Positions 47,671 through 57,581 of a stretch of 64,000 nucleotides of DNA are shown piece after piece. The position numbers and the translations under genes are program-made. Source of the DNA: Psychrobacter submarinus. GTDB lineage: Bacteria; Pseudomonadota; Gammaproteobacteria; Pseudomonadales; Moraxellaceae. The DNA lies in contig NZ_CAJHBQ010000004.1 in NCBI RefSeq assembly GCF_904846685.1, forward strand, positions 186,001-250,000, in the 5' to 3' direction. Each line of letters starts with the position of its first letter. Position 1 is the stretch's first letter. The notes below the pieces were generated by a model, which did not search any database, was not told where the DNA came from, and saw only the letters and a list, made by a program, of their open reading frames with translations.

Positions 47671-48741
47671 ATGACTGCTACTGACGATACATTGATGAAT
47701 GACGCTGATACTGATACTGGTTTACCACTCTCTACAGCTAAAAGACGTGTGGTGTTTGCTGGCACCCCTGAATTTGCAGCGACTAGCCTACAGGCGCTTA
47801 TTGCACAGCAAGAGTCGCTAGGTATAGAGATTGTTGCGGTCTATACTCAGCCCGATCGCAAAGCAGGACGCGGTCAAAAACTCAGTACTTCGGCAGTCAA
47901 GCAAGTGGCTATAGATAACGATATCGTAGTTGAGCAGCCTGCTACTTTCAAGAAGTCTAGCGCCGAGGGCATGGCCGCTCGGCAAACCCTGCGTACCTAC
48001 CAGCCTGATGTAATGATTGTCGCCGCTTATGGACTTATTTTACCGATTGGTGTGTTAAAAACGCCGGCTTTAGGCTGCTTAAATATTCATGCGTCATTGC
48101 TGCCACGATGGCGCGGGGCTGCGCCCATTCATCGCGCGCTACTCGCTGGGGATGAAGAGACAGGCATTACCATTATGCAGATGGACAAGGGACTTGATAC
48201 CGGTGATATGCTCTATAAAGTGAGCACTGAGATTACTGAAGACGATAGCGCGGCAAGCTTACACGACAAGCTGGCAGACTTAGGCGCTCAGGCGATCATC
48301 ACCGTCATGCAAGACTTAGAGAGTTATCAGGCCAAAGCCATCAAGCAAAATGATGCCGAGGCCAATTATGCCGAAAAATTAGTCAAGTCAGAAGGTGAGA
48401 TTGATTGGGCGCAGTCGGCGGCGACTATTGAGCGGCAGATACGCGGGTTAAATCCTTGGCCAGGTACTTATACCTTTTTGCAGGGTCAGCGAGTCAAGAT
48501 TCTAGCCAGTTTGCCTGTCAATGAGACGCAGCCTACAGATAAACCTGCTGGTACTGTCATTAGTGTTGGCCGCAAGGCTATCTTAGTCGCTTGTGGAAAA
48601 CAGGATGATCAAACACAAGCAGGGACTCTAGCGATTACTCAGCTACAGTTTGCCGGTAGCAAGCCTGTCAGCGCCGAGCAAGTCTGCCATGGCAATCAAT
48701 TAGACGATGGTGATCGATTCACCGCCAATCCTGATCAGTGA
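47671..48741 (+). CDS. fmt: Methionyl-tRNA formyltransferase
   Basis: A 356-residue enzyme that formylates initiator Met-tRNA. After a ~22-residue acidic extension the domain begins RVVFAGTPEFAATSLQAL. The catalytic segment NIHASLLPRWRGAAPIHRALLAGDEETGITIMQMDKGLDTGD includes the Asn/His/Asp triad. The C-terminal OB-like domain follows. Followed by rsmB as usual, but def, often the upstream neighbour, is absent here. Confidence 0.95.
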   Translation: MTATDDTLMNDADTDTGLPLSTAKRRVVFAGTPEFAATSLQALIAQQESLGIEIVAVYTQPDRKAGRGQKLSTSAVKQVAIDNDIVVEQPATFKKSSAEGMAARQTLRTYQPDVMIVAAYGLILPIGVLKTPALGCLNIHASLLPRWRGAAPIHRALLAGDEETGITIMQMDKGLDTGDMLYKVSTEITEDDSAASLHDKLADLGAQAIITVMQDLESYQAKAIKQNDAEANYAEKLVKSEGEIDWAQSAATIERQIRGLNPWPGTYTFLQGQRVKILASLPVNETQPTDKPAGTVISVGRKAILVACGKQDDQTQAGTLAITQLQFAGSKPVSAEQVCHGNQLDDGDRFTANPDQ

Positions 48742-48839
48742 TAACAGCTGAACAGTAATAACAGCTAGTCAATAACAAAGATCGGCAAACTCTAGCCAAA
48801 CATGACGCTACTAATCAAACGTCAAGGAAATAAAACTTA

Positions 48840-50396
48840 ATGAGACAACCGTCAACAGCGTCTAACCCTAATAGTAAAACTCCCAAACCTTCAAGTAATC
48901 TAAAAATGGTCGGTAGCGTGCGCGTACGTGTCATTCGTACTTTGCTTGCCATCCAAAACGGTCAGTCACTCTCAAGCGTACTCGACCCTCTACTGAACAG
49001 CTTGCACGAAGGCGATAAAGGCTTTGCCCATGCACTACTATTGACCACTTTGCGCCAGTGGTTTGCGCTTGAGCGTCTGCTCGATAGCCTAGCGGATAAT
49101 CCTATCGATGAGATAGAGGTGCGTACGACTATCCTAGTGGGGCTGACGCAGCTGCTGTATCTAGAAGTCGCTGATCATGCCGCTATCCACGAAACGGTTG
49201 AATCGGTTAAGGAGATTGAGTTTGCGCACGCAAGCGGCCTGACCAATGCTATCTTGCGCAAAGTCGCTAAGAACCCGAGCAAGTTCCGTAAAAAATGTAA
49301 TAAAAAACACAGCCTGCCAAACTGGCTCGCCTATCAGCTTAAGCAAGATTGGTCTGAGCATTACGATGAGCTGATGCAAGGTCTACGCCAGCCTGCACCG
49401 ATGTTCTTGCGAGTAAATACGGTTGATGCTTCAGTAAGTGACTACCAAAAAACGCTACAGCAAGCCGATATCAGCGCTGAATGGGTTGAGGTTAAAACAG
49501 GTCTGTCACTATCACAAGCTACTGATAATAAGGATAGAGTAAACACAGTCATTGATCATCAAGCGCTGCGCTTAGAGCAGAGCAGAGCAGTCAGCGGCTT
49601 ACCTAGTTTTGCTGAAGGCGGCTTGAGTATTCAAGATCTATACGCTCAGCTAGCCGCGCCTATTATCCAACAAGCGCTTGTGCATAAAGAAGCTACTGAG
49701 GCGAGTGTAGGCGAGGACAGGGCGGTGTCTAAGCTTACGCTATTAGATGCTTGCGCCGCTCCCGGTGGTAAGCTGGCCCACTGGCTTGAGCTATTAAATA
49801 GTGAAGATGGGTCAGCATTGTTTCATGTGAAACAAGATAAGGCTGACGATGCTAATATCAAGCTAGTCGCTATTGATAATGAAGCACCGCGTATAGAGCG
49901 CATTCACGATAACTTGCAGCGCTTAAATCTTGAGCAAGCCAATAATAGTATCGATCTAGATATTGTCTGTGCGGATGCGACGCGTTGGCAATTGGCTGAA
50001 AAGGGCTCTGATAAGTTAGCAGTATTTGACGCTATTCTTTTAGACGCGCCGTGCACTGCGACTGGGGTCATCCGTCGCCATCCTGATATCAGTATTTTGC
50101 GTAGTGAAGAAGACATCGAACAAACTGCTGCCTTGCAGGCAGATATTTTGCATAATCTGTGGCCACAGCTCAAAGTCGGTGGTTATTTACTTTATGTGAC
50201 TTGCTCTATATTGAAGCAAGAAAACACGCTACAAATGCAGGATTTTTTAAGCAAGAATAACGATGCGACAGCTATCGAGTTTACCGATGACAGCAATTGG
50301 GGTATTGAGCAGGACATCGGCCGTCAGTGCTTGCCGATAGATAGCACAGGCGGGGATGGCTTTTATTATGCGTTATTGCAAAAGACTGCTGAATAA
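48840..50396 (+). CDS. rsmB: 16S rRNA (cytosine-967-C5)-methyltransferase
   Basis: A 518-residue RNA methyltransferase. The N-terminal NusB-like domain (~25-160) has LLTTLRQWFALERLLD and ADHAAIHETVE. The AdoMet domain has DACAAPGGKLAHWLEL, LLDAPCTATGVIRRHPDI (motif IV Cys) and YVTCSILKQEN (catalytic Cys). The stretch 200-265 is longer than in E. coli RsmB. Starts 98 bases after fmt on the same strand. A CATGTG-type parS variant lies within. Confidence 0.95.
   Translation: MRQPSTASNPNSKTPKPSSNLKMVGSVRVRVIRTLLAIQNGQSLSSVLDPLLNSLHEGDKGFAHALLLTTLRQWFALERLLDSLADNPIDEIEVRTTILVGLTQLLYLEVADHAAIHETVESVKEIEFAHASGLTNAILRKVAKNPSKFRKKCNKKHSLPNWLAYQLKQDWSEHYDELMQGLRQPAPMFLRVNTVDASVSDYQKTLQQADISAEWVEVKTGLSLSQATDNKDRVNTVIDHQALRLEQSRAVSGLPSFAEGGLSIQDLYAQLAAPIIQQALVHKEATEASVGEDRAVSKLTLLDACAAPGGKLAHWLELLNSEDGSALFHVKQDKADDANIKLVAIDNEAPRIERIHDNLQRLNLEQANNSIDLDIVCADATRWQLAEKGSDKLAVFDAILLDAPCTATGVIRRHPDISILRSEEDIEQTAALQADILHNLWPQLKVGGYLLYVTCSILKQENTLQMQDFLSKNNDATAIEFTDDSNWGIEQDIGRQCLPIDSTGGDGFYYALLQKTAE
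49820..49833. promoter_or_regulatory. parS-like variant in rsmB
   Basis: GTTTCATGTGAAAC within the rsmB coding sequence. Confidence 0.5.
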
Positions 50397-50476
50397 ACCG
50401 TAGCGCAGCAAAGAGCTAATATGAGTGATATTCTAATTTAATAGAATTTTTGTATTAAGACTTTAAGGATGAGGCA

Positions 50477-51823
50477 ATGGAGTTAAGAAGACATAATGTC
50501 GAAGTTAATGATGCTGACCCTTTTGCAAATGATTGGTTGGAACGCAAGGGGTTTGCTGACCAACTAACGAATATCGTTGAGAATAATAAACAAGGTGAAG
50601 TAGTTATAGGTCTTAGCGGACAGTGGGGTGAAGGTAAAACGACTTTTGTTAAAATGTGGCAAAAGCATATGGAGAACAAAGACATTGCCTCCATTTATTT
50701 TGATGCGTTTGAATATGACTATATAGAAGATGTGTTTCTATCTTTAGCTATTGAGATATACAACTATGCCGAGGTAAATGGTCTTACTGCACAAGAGGAT
50801 TATCTAAACAAGTCTAAGAACACTTATCACCTTCTACAAGCTATGATAGCAAAAACCTCACCTATCAATATAGACTCAAGTCTTCAGGAAAAGCTAGTAG
50901 ATAACGAGAATCAACCATTTGATATTGCTAAAATTATTAAGGATAATTTAAACTTTTCATTAGATAATGCTTTTGAACAAGCATTGAAAAAGAAAGAAGT
51001 GTTTAGAGATTTTAAAAAGTCCCTATCACAACTTGCAACTCAAGCTTCGAATCAAGATATACCTTTTATTATCATAATTGATGAACTAGATAGATGTAAG
51101 CCTAGCTTCGCTGTTGAGATATTAGAAAAGATAAAGCATTTATTTTTAGTAGAAGGGGTCGTTTTTGTTCTATCTATGCATCATGAACAGTTAGAAGAAT
51201 CTATTAAAAAGGTATACGGTCAGAACATAGATGCTCACACCTATTTACAAAAATTCATCGACTATCCGACTAGACTGCCAAAAGCTGATTTATCTAATAA
51301 TAGTAACCGTAGAAAATACTTTTATAATCAAGTAGATTTTATAGGACTACCTACACGTCCGTCTAGTTCTATGAATAGTTCATATGAACTGTTTCTACTA
51401 CTTTCGATTCGTTACGACCTGTCCTATAGACAGTTAAATAAAGCTTTACAGAATTATAAGTATCTTTTAGCTAGCTTAGATACTAATTTTGATAACTTGT
51501 ATCCTAAAATGTTTTTAATGGTTTTTATAAGCATACTTAAAGTAAAAAATGGGCATTTAATTTCTAAAATAAGAAACAACACTGCTACCTATACAGACTT
51601 AGTTGAGAATGCTTTAGAAGTTAGAGGGCAGGGTGACTTTAATATTGAAACGCTTCAGAACTTTCTTAAGCTTAGTTTCCTTACCATTGATGGCTTTCAA
51701 GAATCTGAGCATGGTTCTCAAGAAGCAAGTTTCTATAATAACTTTGCTGGCTTAATAGGACGAAATCAAAACAAAGTCCTAATGAGTTTGGTTCAACGTT
51801 TAGAGTCTTTCGAAGACTATTAG
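50477..51823 (+). CDS. KAP-family P-loop NTPase
   Basis: A 448-residue KAP NTPase. Walker A is GLSGQWGEGKTTF (45-57), Walker B FIIIIDELDRC (197-207), and the region before it has YFDAFEYDYIEDVF. Unlike many KAP proteins it shows no obvious membrane helices between the Walker motifs. KAP proteins occur in phage-defence loci and may act with partner effectors; the role here is inferred. AT-rich against its neighbours. ATG 50477 follows AAGGATGAGGCA. Ends two bases before the convergent gene at 51826. Confidence 0.8.
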   Translation: MELRRHNVEVNDADPFANDWLERKGFADQLTNIVENNKQGEVVIGLSGQWGEGKTTFVKMWQKHMENKDIASIYFDAFEYDYIEDVFLSLAIEIYNYAEVNGLTAQEDYLNKSKNTYHLLQAMIAKTSPINIDSSLQEKLVDNENQPFDIAKIIKDNLNFSLDNAFEQALKKKEVFRDFKKSLSQLATQASNQDIPFIIIIDELDRCKPSFAVEILEKIKHLFLVEGVVFVLSMHHEQLEESIKKVYGQNIDAHTYLQKFIDYPTRLPKADLSNNSNRRKYFYNQVDFIGLPTRPSSSMNSSYELFLLLSIRYDLSYRQLNKALQNYKYLLASLDTNFDNLYPKMFLMVFISILKVKNGHLISKIRNNTATYTDLVENALEVRGQGDFNIETLQNFLKLSFLTIDGFQESEHGSQEASFYNNFAGLIGRNQNKVLMSLVQRLESFEDY

Positions 51824-51825
51824 AT

Positions 51826-52401
51826 TTAGCTAAAAAATTTGACGGCTTCCGCAGCTGTCACTCCCAAAATGCTTGCAATAGTCCCGTTATTAAGAAGATC
51901 AAGCAGTTTGCTTTTTGCTTCTGGGTCACCGCTTTTTTCAATCTCATTGATTAAGGTCTGTAGATTGATATTAATATCAGTGGCGTTATGAGTATTGGTT
52001 TGACTGTTGTTATTGCCAAATTGAGCATTTCCACTAACATTATAATTTGTAGTCATTGCTTCTTCCTTATTATTGGTAATAGCGGTATCTATAGTATTAA
52101 TTAAATTTTGAGCATTGCATAGAATGCTATCATCAATTGAGAGATTATTATCTTGATTTCTAGTAAATAGGTTGAAAGCTTCTATAACTTCTCTATCGTA
52201 CGCATTGTTTCTCAGTAGAGCAGAATGACCATGCACAAAAGCTATAAACTCAGTCTGAGTCTCTTCTAAAGCTTGAGCCGTTATAGGATTTGGTTCTGTT
52301 AGATGCATACTTAACTTTGTTTTAAAATGTGCAAGTATTGCCAACCAATTTGATTTATAAGACATTTTGTGACCTATGCTATTCTTGAGAGCTACGTTCA
52401 T
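51826..52401 (-). CDS. Unknown protein paired with the KAP NTPase
   Basis: A 191-residue protein I do not recognise. Residues ~1-110 are helical. An Asn-rich segment (VSGNAQFGNNNSQTNTHN, ~124-141) resembles the glycine/asparagine hinge seen before effector tails in some defence proteins. The end (SKLLDLLNNGTIASILGVTAAEAVKFFS) is amphipathic and could bind membranes. Convergent with the KAP gene and lying between it and structured repeat copy 4. A shorter start at 52365 (MSYKSNW) is possible. Low-G+C; function unknown. Confidence 0.55.
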   Translation of the reverse strand: MNVALKNSIGHKMSYKSNWLAILAHFKTKLSMHLTEPNPITAQALEETQTEFIAFVHGHSALLRNNAYDREVIEAFNLFTRNQDNNLSIDDSILCNAQNLINTIDTAITNNKEEAMTTNYNVSGNAQFGNNNSQTNTHNATDININLQTLINEIEKSGDPEAKSKLLDLLNNGTIASILGVTAAEAVKFFS

Positions 52402-52472
52402 ATTACCTTATACAGGTATATAAAAACTACGATTCAGATGGTGATTTTCGCTACAGTTTTGCCTTAGGTGCT

Positions 52473-52623
52473 GTTTAGCCCTGACATGAGCGGTTATCCT
52501 GACGGGCTGGGCGAGTTGCGGGCGTGTCGTTTTGAGAGGGTATCGAGGCAACAGGAGCCTCTCAAACGACAGAGCCCGCCTTGCCCAGACTGGCAGATAA
52601 TAGCGGGTGGCAGGAATAGCTAC
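52473..52623 (+). repeat. Structured intergenic repeat, copy 4
   Basis: Conserved ends GTTTAGCCCTGACATGAGCG + GTTATCCTG and GATAATAGCGGGTGGCAGG + AATAGCTAC; internal box GAGTTGCGGGC; apical box GGTATCGAGGCAACAGGAGC, identical to copy 1 over ATCGAGGCAACAGGAGC. Long stems: TGTCGTTTTGAGAGG with CCTCTCAAACGACA, and GGGCTGGGCGAG with CTTGCCCAG. The KAP pair is on its 5' side and thrC on its 3' side. Confidence 0.85.
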
Positions 52624-52750
52624 AAAACCTACCTTAAGAACCAATAAGCCGTTTATTTGAGAGCGTCTTGGCTTAAAAATATGCTACTCTTTCGCTATTT
52701 CTCATCTTATATTTAATAGACAAACCATACGATCAAAAACAGGATAAAAC

Positions 52751-54169
52751 ATGAAATATATCAGTACCCGTGGTCAGACTGAGCCGATGGATTTTAGTGA
52801 TGTACTCCTTATGGGGCTTGCACCTGACGGCGGTTTGATGCTGCCTGAGCATTACCCAACCGTTGCCAGCGATGTGTTAGAAGAGTGGCGTCATCTTAGC
52901 TATACCGATCTAGCACTAGCGATTATGCAGCGCTTTGCTACGGACATTCCTTATGCGGATCTAAAAGACATTATTGATCGCACTTATACGGCTGATATAT
53001 TTGGCTCTGATGACATTGTTCCTGTCCGCAAGCTCGAAGACAACTTATATATTTTAGGCTTATCAAACGGTCCGACTTTGGCGTTTAAAGATGTCGCGAT
53101 GCAGTTCTTGGGTAATGCCTTTGAGTACGTGCTTAAGCGTCAGGACGCGCGTATCACCATCATCGGTGCGACCAGTGGTGACACGGGTAGTGCTGCCGAA
53201 TACGCCCTGCGCGGTAAAGAAAACGTCGAAGTCTTTATGCTGTCACCACATGGCAAAATGAGTGAGTTTCAGCGCGCGCAGATGTATAGCTTAACCGACG
53301 ACAATATCCACAATATCGCCATCAAAGGTATGTTTGATGATTGCCAAGATATCGTCAAAGCGCTGCAACAAGACGCTGAGTTTAAGGCAAAATATAACCT
53401 AGGAACGGTCAACTCGATCAACTGGGGACGGATACTCGCGCAGATTGTTTATTACTTTAAAGCATATTTCGCAGTGACGGATAGCAATGAGGAGACCGTT
53501 AGCTTCAGTGTGCCCTCAGGTAACTTTGGCAATATTTGCGCCGGCCACATTGCGCGTGAGATGGGACTACCGATTGAGCGGCTCATCGTTGCGACCAACG
53601 AGAATGATGTGCTCAATGACTTCTTTAACCAAGGCGCGTATCAGCCGCGCACCACGGACAAAACTTACGTCACCTCAAGTCCATCGATGGACATCTCTAA
53701 AGCTTCCAACTTTGAGCGTTTTGTTTATCTATTATTAGAAAAAGATAGTGCGCGTGTTCATGAGCTGTTTGAAGGGGTGAAATCAGGGCAAGGTTTTGAT
53801 TTGTCTGAGGTGATGGAACAGGTCAATAACCGTTATGGCTTCGCGGCAGGCAAGTCCACTCATGCCGATCGTCTGCACACGATCAAAGAAGTATATGAGC
53901 AATACGGAGAGCTGGTTGATCCGCATACCGCTGACGGTATTAAAGTCGCTAAAGAATTGCAGCAAGAAGGGGAAGTGATTATCTGCGCCGAGACGGCATT
54001 GCCTGTGAAATTCGCTGAGACCATTATTGAAGCGGTTGGGCCGATAGAGATTGCTCGTCCTAAGCATACTGAAGGTCTAGAGGACTTAGAGCAGCATGTA
54101 ACGGTATTGGATAATAAAGCTGAACTAGTCGCTGAACAAATTCGCCAGCATGTTGCGTCAAATGTCTAG
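52751..54169 (+). CDS. thrC: Threonine synthase
   Basis: A 472-residue PLP enzyme converting O-phosphohomoserine to threonine. N-terminal MKYISTRGQTEPMDFSDVLLMGLAPDGGLMLPEHYP is typical of the long ThrC class. The PLP Lys is in PTLAFKDVAMQFLG (~113). IIGATSGDTGSAAEYAL and VNSINWGRILAQIVYYFKAY follow. Full length. Its native upstream region has been altered by the KAP insert and repeat copy 4. Confidence 0.95.
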   Translation: MKYISTRGQTEPMDFSDVLLMGLAPDGGLMLPEHYPTVASDVLEEWRHLSYTDLALAIMQRFATDIPYADLKDIIDRTYTADIFGSDDIVPVRKLEDNLYILGLSNGPTLAFKDVAMQFLGNAFEYVLKRQDARITIIGATSGDTGSAAEYALRGKENVEVFMLSPHGKMSEFQRAQMYSLTDDNIHNIAIKGMFDDCQDIVKALQQDAEFKAKYNLGTVNSINWGRILAQIVYYFKAYFAVTDSNEETVSFSVPSGNFGNICAGHIAREMGLPIERLIVATNENDVLNDFFNQGAYQPRTTDKTYVTSSPSMDISKASNFERFVYLLLEKDSARVHELFEGVKSGQGFDLSEVMEQVNNRYGFAAGKSTHADRLHTIKEVYEQYGELVDPHTADGIKVAKELQQEGEVIICAETALPVKFAETIIEAVGPIEIARPKHTEGLEDLEQHVTVLDNKAELVAEQIRQHVASNV

Positions 54170-54176
54170 TTGATTA

Positions 54177-54190
54177 GTTTCACGTGAAAC
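54177..54190. promoter_or_regulatory. parS-like site (perfect)
   Basis: GTTTCACGTGAAAC just after the thrC stop, about 18 kb right of oriC. Confidence 0.8.
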
Positions 54191-54381
54191 TACGTAATAA
54201 GGTTTTAGCCATAAAAGTTATGTTTTTGTAAGTTTGTGTCGCGTATTGTGCTATGGTGCATATCATTGTAAACTGAATTGTCGCAAAAGTTGGCAGTAAG
54301 CCTCTGAGATATCTTTAAGAAGGCTTGACTACAGTTGAATAAAGTTATGCCTGTGATTTAATTATACCTTGTGGATATCGC

Positions 54382-55476
54382 ATGAATACCAGTTTAAAAA
54401 CGATAACAAAGATGCTCGTTGCTACTATGTTTAGTAGCGCTTTACTGATGACTACGGCTCACGCCAATAATCCTGCGCCTGCCATCAAGGCAGATGCTCC
54501 CAACCGCTATATCGTCAAAAAAGGCGATACATTATGGGACATCTCCGGACGTTACTTGGAGAGCCCATGGCGCTGGAAAGAGATTTGGGCGACCAATAAG
54601 CAAATCAAAAACCCTAACCTTATCTATCCTGATGACATTCTTATTTTATGTATCATTCAAGGCAAGACCTTAGTTGGTATCGATACCGGTGAGGGCTGCG
54701 CTGGTATTGAAAAGCAATTGATGGGTAAGGTGGAGCAAGAAGTCGTTGTGACCTCAGTCGCCAATAGTATCCCTGCGATTCCTTTGAGCTCTATTCAGCA
54801 CTGGTTAGATCGCTATACCGTCGTGCGACCAGAGGATTTTAATAGTACTCCTTATATTTTAGCTTCCAAAAACCGCAATTTGATTACCGCGAGCGGCGAT
54901 AAAGTCTATGCCAAAGGCGTACCGCTTATCGTAGGTCAGCGCTATGGTATCTACCGTGAAGGCGAACGCTATGTCGAACCTAAAACCCAAAAGGTCATCG
55001 GTTTAGAGACCATGCAAGTGGCGAGCGGCATAGTTACTAGTGTCGCTGAAAACGGTATCAGTAGTCTGCAGTTGTCCGAATCTTATGGTAAAGAAGTGCG
55101 TGAAGGTGACAGAGTATTCGTTGAGCTAGATAACTCTATTCCGCCAGTGTTTTATCCAGCGCCCGCGCAAGTGAGCCGCGGCGGTATGATTGTACGAGTG
55201 ATGGACTCTATCAGCTCAGCGGCGCGCGGCAGTGTCGTGGCTATTAACTTAGGTACGGCCCAAGGCGCTAAGCCTGGCGATGTATTGACCGTCTATCAAA
55301 AAGGCCCACTAGTACGCGATACTTTAGATAATGATAATGCTGTACGCCTGCCTAGTGAAGAGAGCGGCATGGTGATGGTGTTCAATAGCTTTGATGACAT
55401 CAGTTATGCTTATGTACTGAGCTCAGAGCTGCCACTGAGTGTCGGTGATCAATTACTACCACCGCCTTACTTATAA
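54382..55476 (+). CDS. LysM-domain periplasmic protein
   Basis: A 364-residue exported protein with a signal peptide (cleavage near THA-NN, ~28). One LysM domain (RYIVKKGDTLWDISGRYLESPWRWKEIWATNKQIKNPNLIYPDDIL) binds peptidoglycan; the remaining ~260 residues form a domain common in proteins encoded next to dprA in gammaproteobacteria. Role in the envelope not defined. The next gene, dprA, starts 91 bases later on the same strand. Confidence 0.85.
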   Translation: MNTSLKTITKMLVATMFSSALLMTTAHANNPAPAIKADAPNRYIVKKGDTLWDISGRYLESPWRWKEIWATNKQIKNPNLIYPDDILILCIIQGKTLVGIDTGEGCAGIEKQLMGKVEQEVVVTSVANSIPAIPLSSIQHWLDRYTVVRPEDFNSTPYILASKNRNLITASGDKVYAKGVPLIVGQRYGIYREGERYVEPKTQKVIGLETMQVASGIVTSVAENGISSLQLSESYGKEVREGDRVFVELDNSIPPVFYPAPAQVSRGGMIVRVMDSISSAARGSVVAINLGTAQGAKPGDVLTVYQKGPLVRDTLDNDNAVRLPSEESGMVMVFNSFDDISYAYVLSSELPLSVGDQLLPPPYL

Positions 55477-55567
55477 AGGCAAATTAGCTAGTTTATGAGC
55501 CGAAGGTCAGTAGTTAAATTCAGTTTCTTATTTGCACAAGCACTTCTCTTGTATGAGCTAGACGACT

Positions 55568-56791
55568 ATGACGCCACCGCCTTCATCTCATTTAGATTCT
55601 AATCAGTGTGCAATATTAGCGCTGTGGTATGAGGTGAATGCCTCCTTATCCGCCTATCATAAGCTACTTAGTGCTTTTGGCGGTGCTCAGCAAGCTTGGG
55701 AAGCTGGCTTTGAGGCTTGGCAAGCATTAGGGATACATGCCGCTCATTTAGCACGTCATAAAAATAAAGAGCAGACATCCGCTAGTATCGATAGGATTGA
55801 GCAAGCGCTTACCGCTGGACAGTATCAGCTAATTTTTGCCGATCAAAGCGAGTTTCCAGCCCAGCTACTACAGATTTACGATCCGCCGCCGCTACTGTTC
55901 TGCCGAGGTAATATCAACCGCTTGCAGCAAGCACAAATCGCTATAGTAGGAAGCCGAAAGCCAACCGCTCATGCCCAAAAAACCACATTTGATATTGCTC
56001 AGTATCTAGCGCAAACCGGCTATGTCGTCACTAGCGGTTTGGCTATGGGAGTAGATAAACAAGCACACTTAGGAGCGCTTGCGCAAACCGATAGCGACTA
56101 TCAAGGGCGTACGGTAGGCGTGATGGGTACAGGAATTGAGGTCTTCTATCCTAATCATCACGATAAGCTATTTAGTCAAATTATCGAGCAAGGCGGTTGT
56201 ATCATCAGCGAGCTATTGCCGCATACTCAGCCCCATAAGCACACTTTTCCGCGTCGCAATCGGTTAGTTGCTGGCCTAAGTCTAGCGACGATAGTGACCG
56301 AAGCTACTATCAAGAGTGGCTCGCTAATCACTGCCAGACTCACCTCCGAACAAGGCAAGCAAGTCTTTGCGCTGCCAAGTCACATCGATAATAAAAATGC
56401 TGAAGGCTGTCATCATCTGATTCGTGAAGGCGCGACGCTGATTTATCATCCCGATCAGGTGCTAAGCGATGTAAACGTCCAGCTTGATTTTTCAACCAAT
56501 CAATCATCACTTACTGCACCCTCTAAACCATCGACATCGCGCCGTTCATCGCCGCAATCAGCGGCTGATAAGACATCGTCAACTCATAGCATGCCAGCCC
56601 ATACCTCTTCACCAATCAAAGTGCCTGAGCACCTGTCATCCATTTATGGGCTACTCGACTGGCATGGACAGGATTTAGATGCTTTGTTGATAGCTTCGAA
56701 GCTGACAGCGCCTCAGCTTATTAGTCAGCTCATGGAGCTAGAGCTACTCGGCGCTATCGACGTCCAAGGTGGCCGCTATCTACGGTTATAA
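55568..56791 (+). CDS. dprA: DNA processing protein DprA
   Basis: A 407-residue protein that loads RecA on incoming single-stranded DNA in natural transformation. The Rossmann-like core has AIVGSRKPTAHAQ, VTSGLAMGVDKQAHLGAL, GTGIEVFYPN and FPRRNRLVAGLSLATIVTEATIKSGSLITA. A Ser/Thr/Pro-rich linker (~305-345) leads to a C-terminal winged helix (LDALLIASKLTAPQLISQLMELELLGAI). Intact, consistent with a competent organism. Confidence 0.94.
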   Translation: MTPPPSSHLDSNQCAILALWYEVNASLSAYHKLLSAFGGAQQAWEAGFEAWQALGIHAAHLARHKNKEQTSASIDRIEQALTAGQYQLIFADQSEFPAQLLQIYDPPPLLFCRGNINRLQQAQIAIVGSRKPTAHAQKTTFDIAQYLAQTGYVVTSGLAMGVDKQAHLGALAQTDSDYQGRTVGVMGTGIEVFYPNHHDKLFSQIIEQGGCIISELLPHTQPHKHTFPRRNRLVAGLSLATIVTEATIKSGSLITARLTSEQGKQVFALPSHIDNKNAEGCHHLIREGATLIYHPDQVLSDVNVQLDFSTNQSSLTAPSKPSTSRRSSPQSAADKTSSTHSMPAHTSSPIKVPEHLSSIYGLLDWHGQDLDALLIASKLTAPQLISQLMELELLGAIDVQGGRYLRL

Positions 56792-56875
56792 GATGTGTTT
56801 TTGACCTTCTTTTGACGTTGTTAACTTCTTAATCGTTATTAATACACGCACACTTTTATTTAGAGCGTTTAGTTT

Positions 56876-57517
56876 ATGTCTTCCTCTGCACCCTTTGTTA
56901 CTGATTCAGTCGTACAAGCTGCCCATTGGCTAAACCAAGGCCAGCTATTAGCCTATCCGACCGAAAGTGTCTGGGGGATCGGCTGCGATCCATTCGATAA
57001 AAGCGCTGTGCAGCAGCTATTAACCATCAAGCAGCGCCCGCAAGACAAAGGCATGATCGTCGTCACCGACAGTATTGAGCGCATTACGCCGCTACTTGCG
57101 CCTCTCAGCCCCGAGCAGCGACAGACGGTACTTGCCAGTTGGCAGCCTAGTGCCGATGTCCTTGTGCAGCAAGCGCATACTTGGTTATTGCCCATCCCAG
57201 ACTCACTTACCACTCCCATACCGGAGTGGATAACAGGTGCACATGATAGCATCGCCGTACGCGTCATCACTCACCCCTTAGTACAGAATCTTTGTGCGCA
57301 GCTAGTATCAGCAAATAATCCCTATGGATTTCTTGTCTCTACGAGCTGTAATCCGTCAGGGCAGACGCCGGCGTTGACGCTTGCTGAAGCTCAAAGCTAT
57401 TTTTTAAGTGAGAGTAGCCAGTTGCTCAAGCAAGTGGGCTATCTACGCGGTGCGACTTTAGGCTATCAGTTACCCAGTCAAATTGGCGACGCGCGTAGCG
57501 GCCAGATTATCCGCTAA
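56876..57517 (+). CDS. tsaC: Threonylcarbamoyl-AMP synthase
   Basis: A 213-residue YrdC/Sua5-family enzyme for the first step of t6A modification of tRNA. AYPTESVWGIGCDPFD, LLTIKQRPQDKGMIVV, HDSIAVRVITHPLV and FLVSTSCNPSGQTPAL match the family. Length fits TsaC rather than the longer Sua5. The dprA-tsaC order is common in gammaproteobacteria. Confidence 0.93.
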   Translation: MSSSAPFVTDSVVQAAHWLNQGQLLAYPTESVWGIGCDPFDKSAVQQLLTIKQRPQDKGMIVVTDSIERITPLLAPLSPEQRQTVLASWQPSADVLVQQAHTWLLPIPDSLTTPIPEWITGAHDSIAVRVITHPLVQNLCAQLVSANNPYGFLVSTSCNPSGQTPALTLAEAQSYFLSESSQLLKQVGYLRGATLGYQLPSQIGDARSGQIIR

Positions 57518-57581
57518 ATCTTTCTTTTTATAGTTACCAAATAAGCTGAGTTGTTAATTATAGTCTACAAAGATAACGTTT

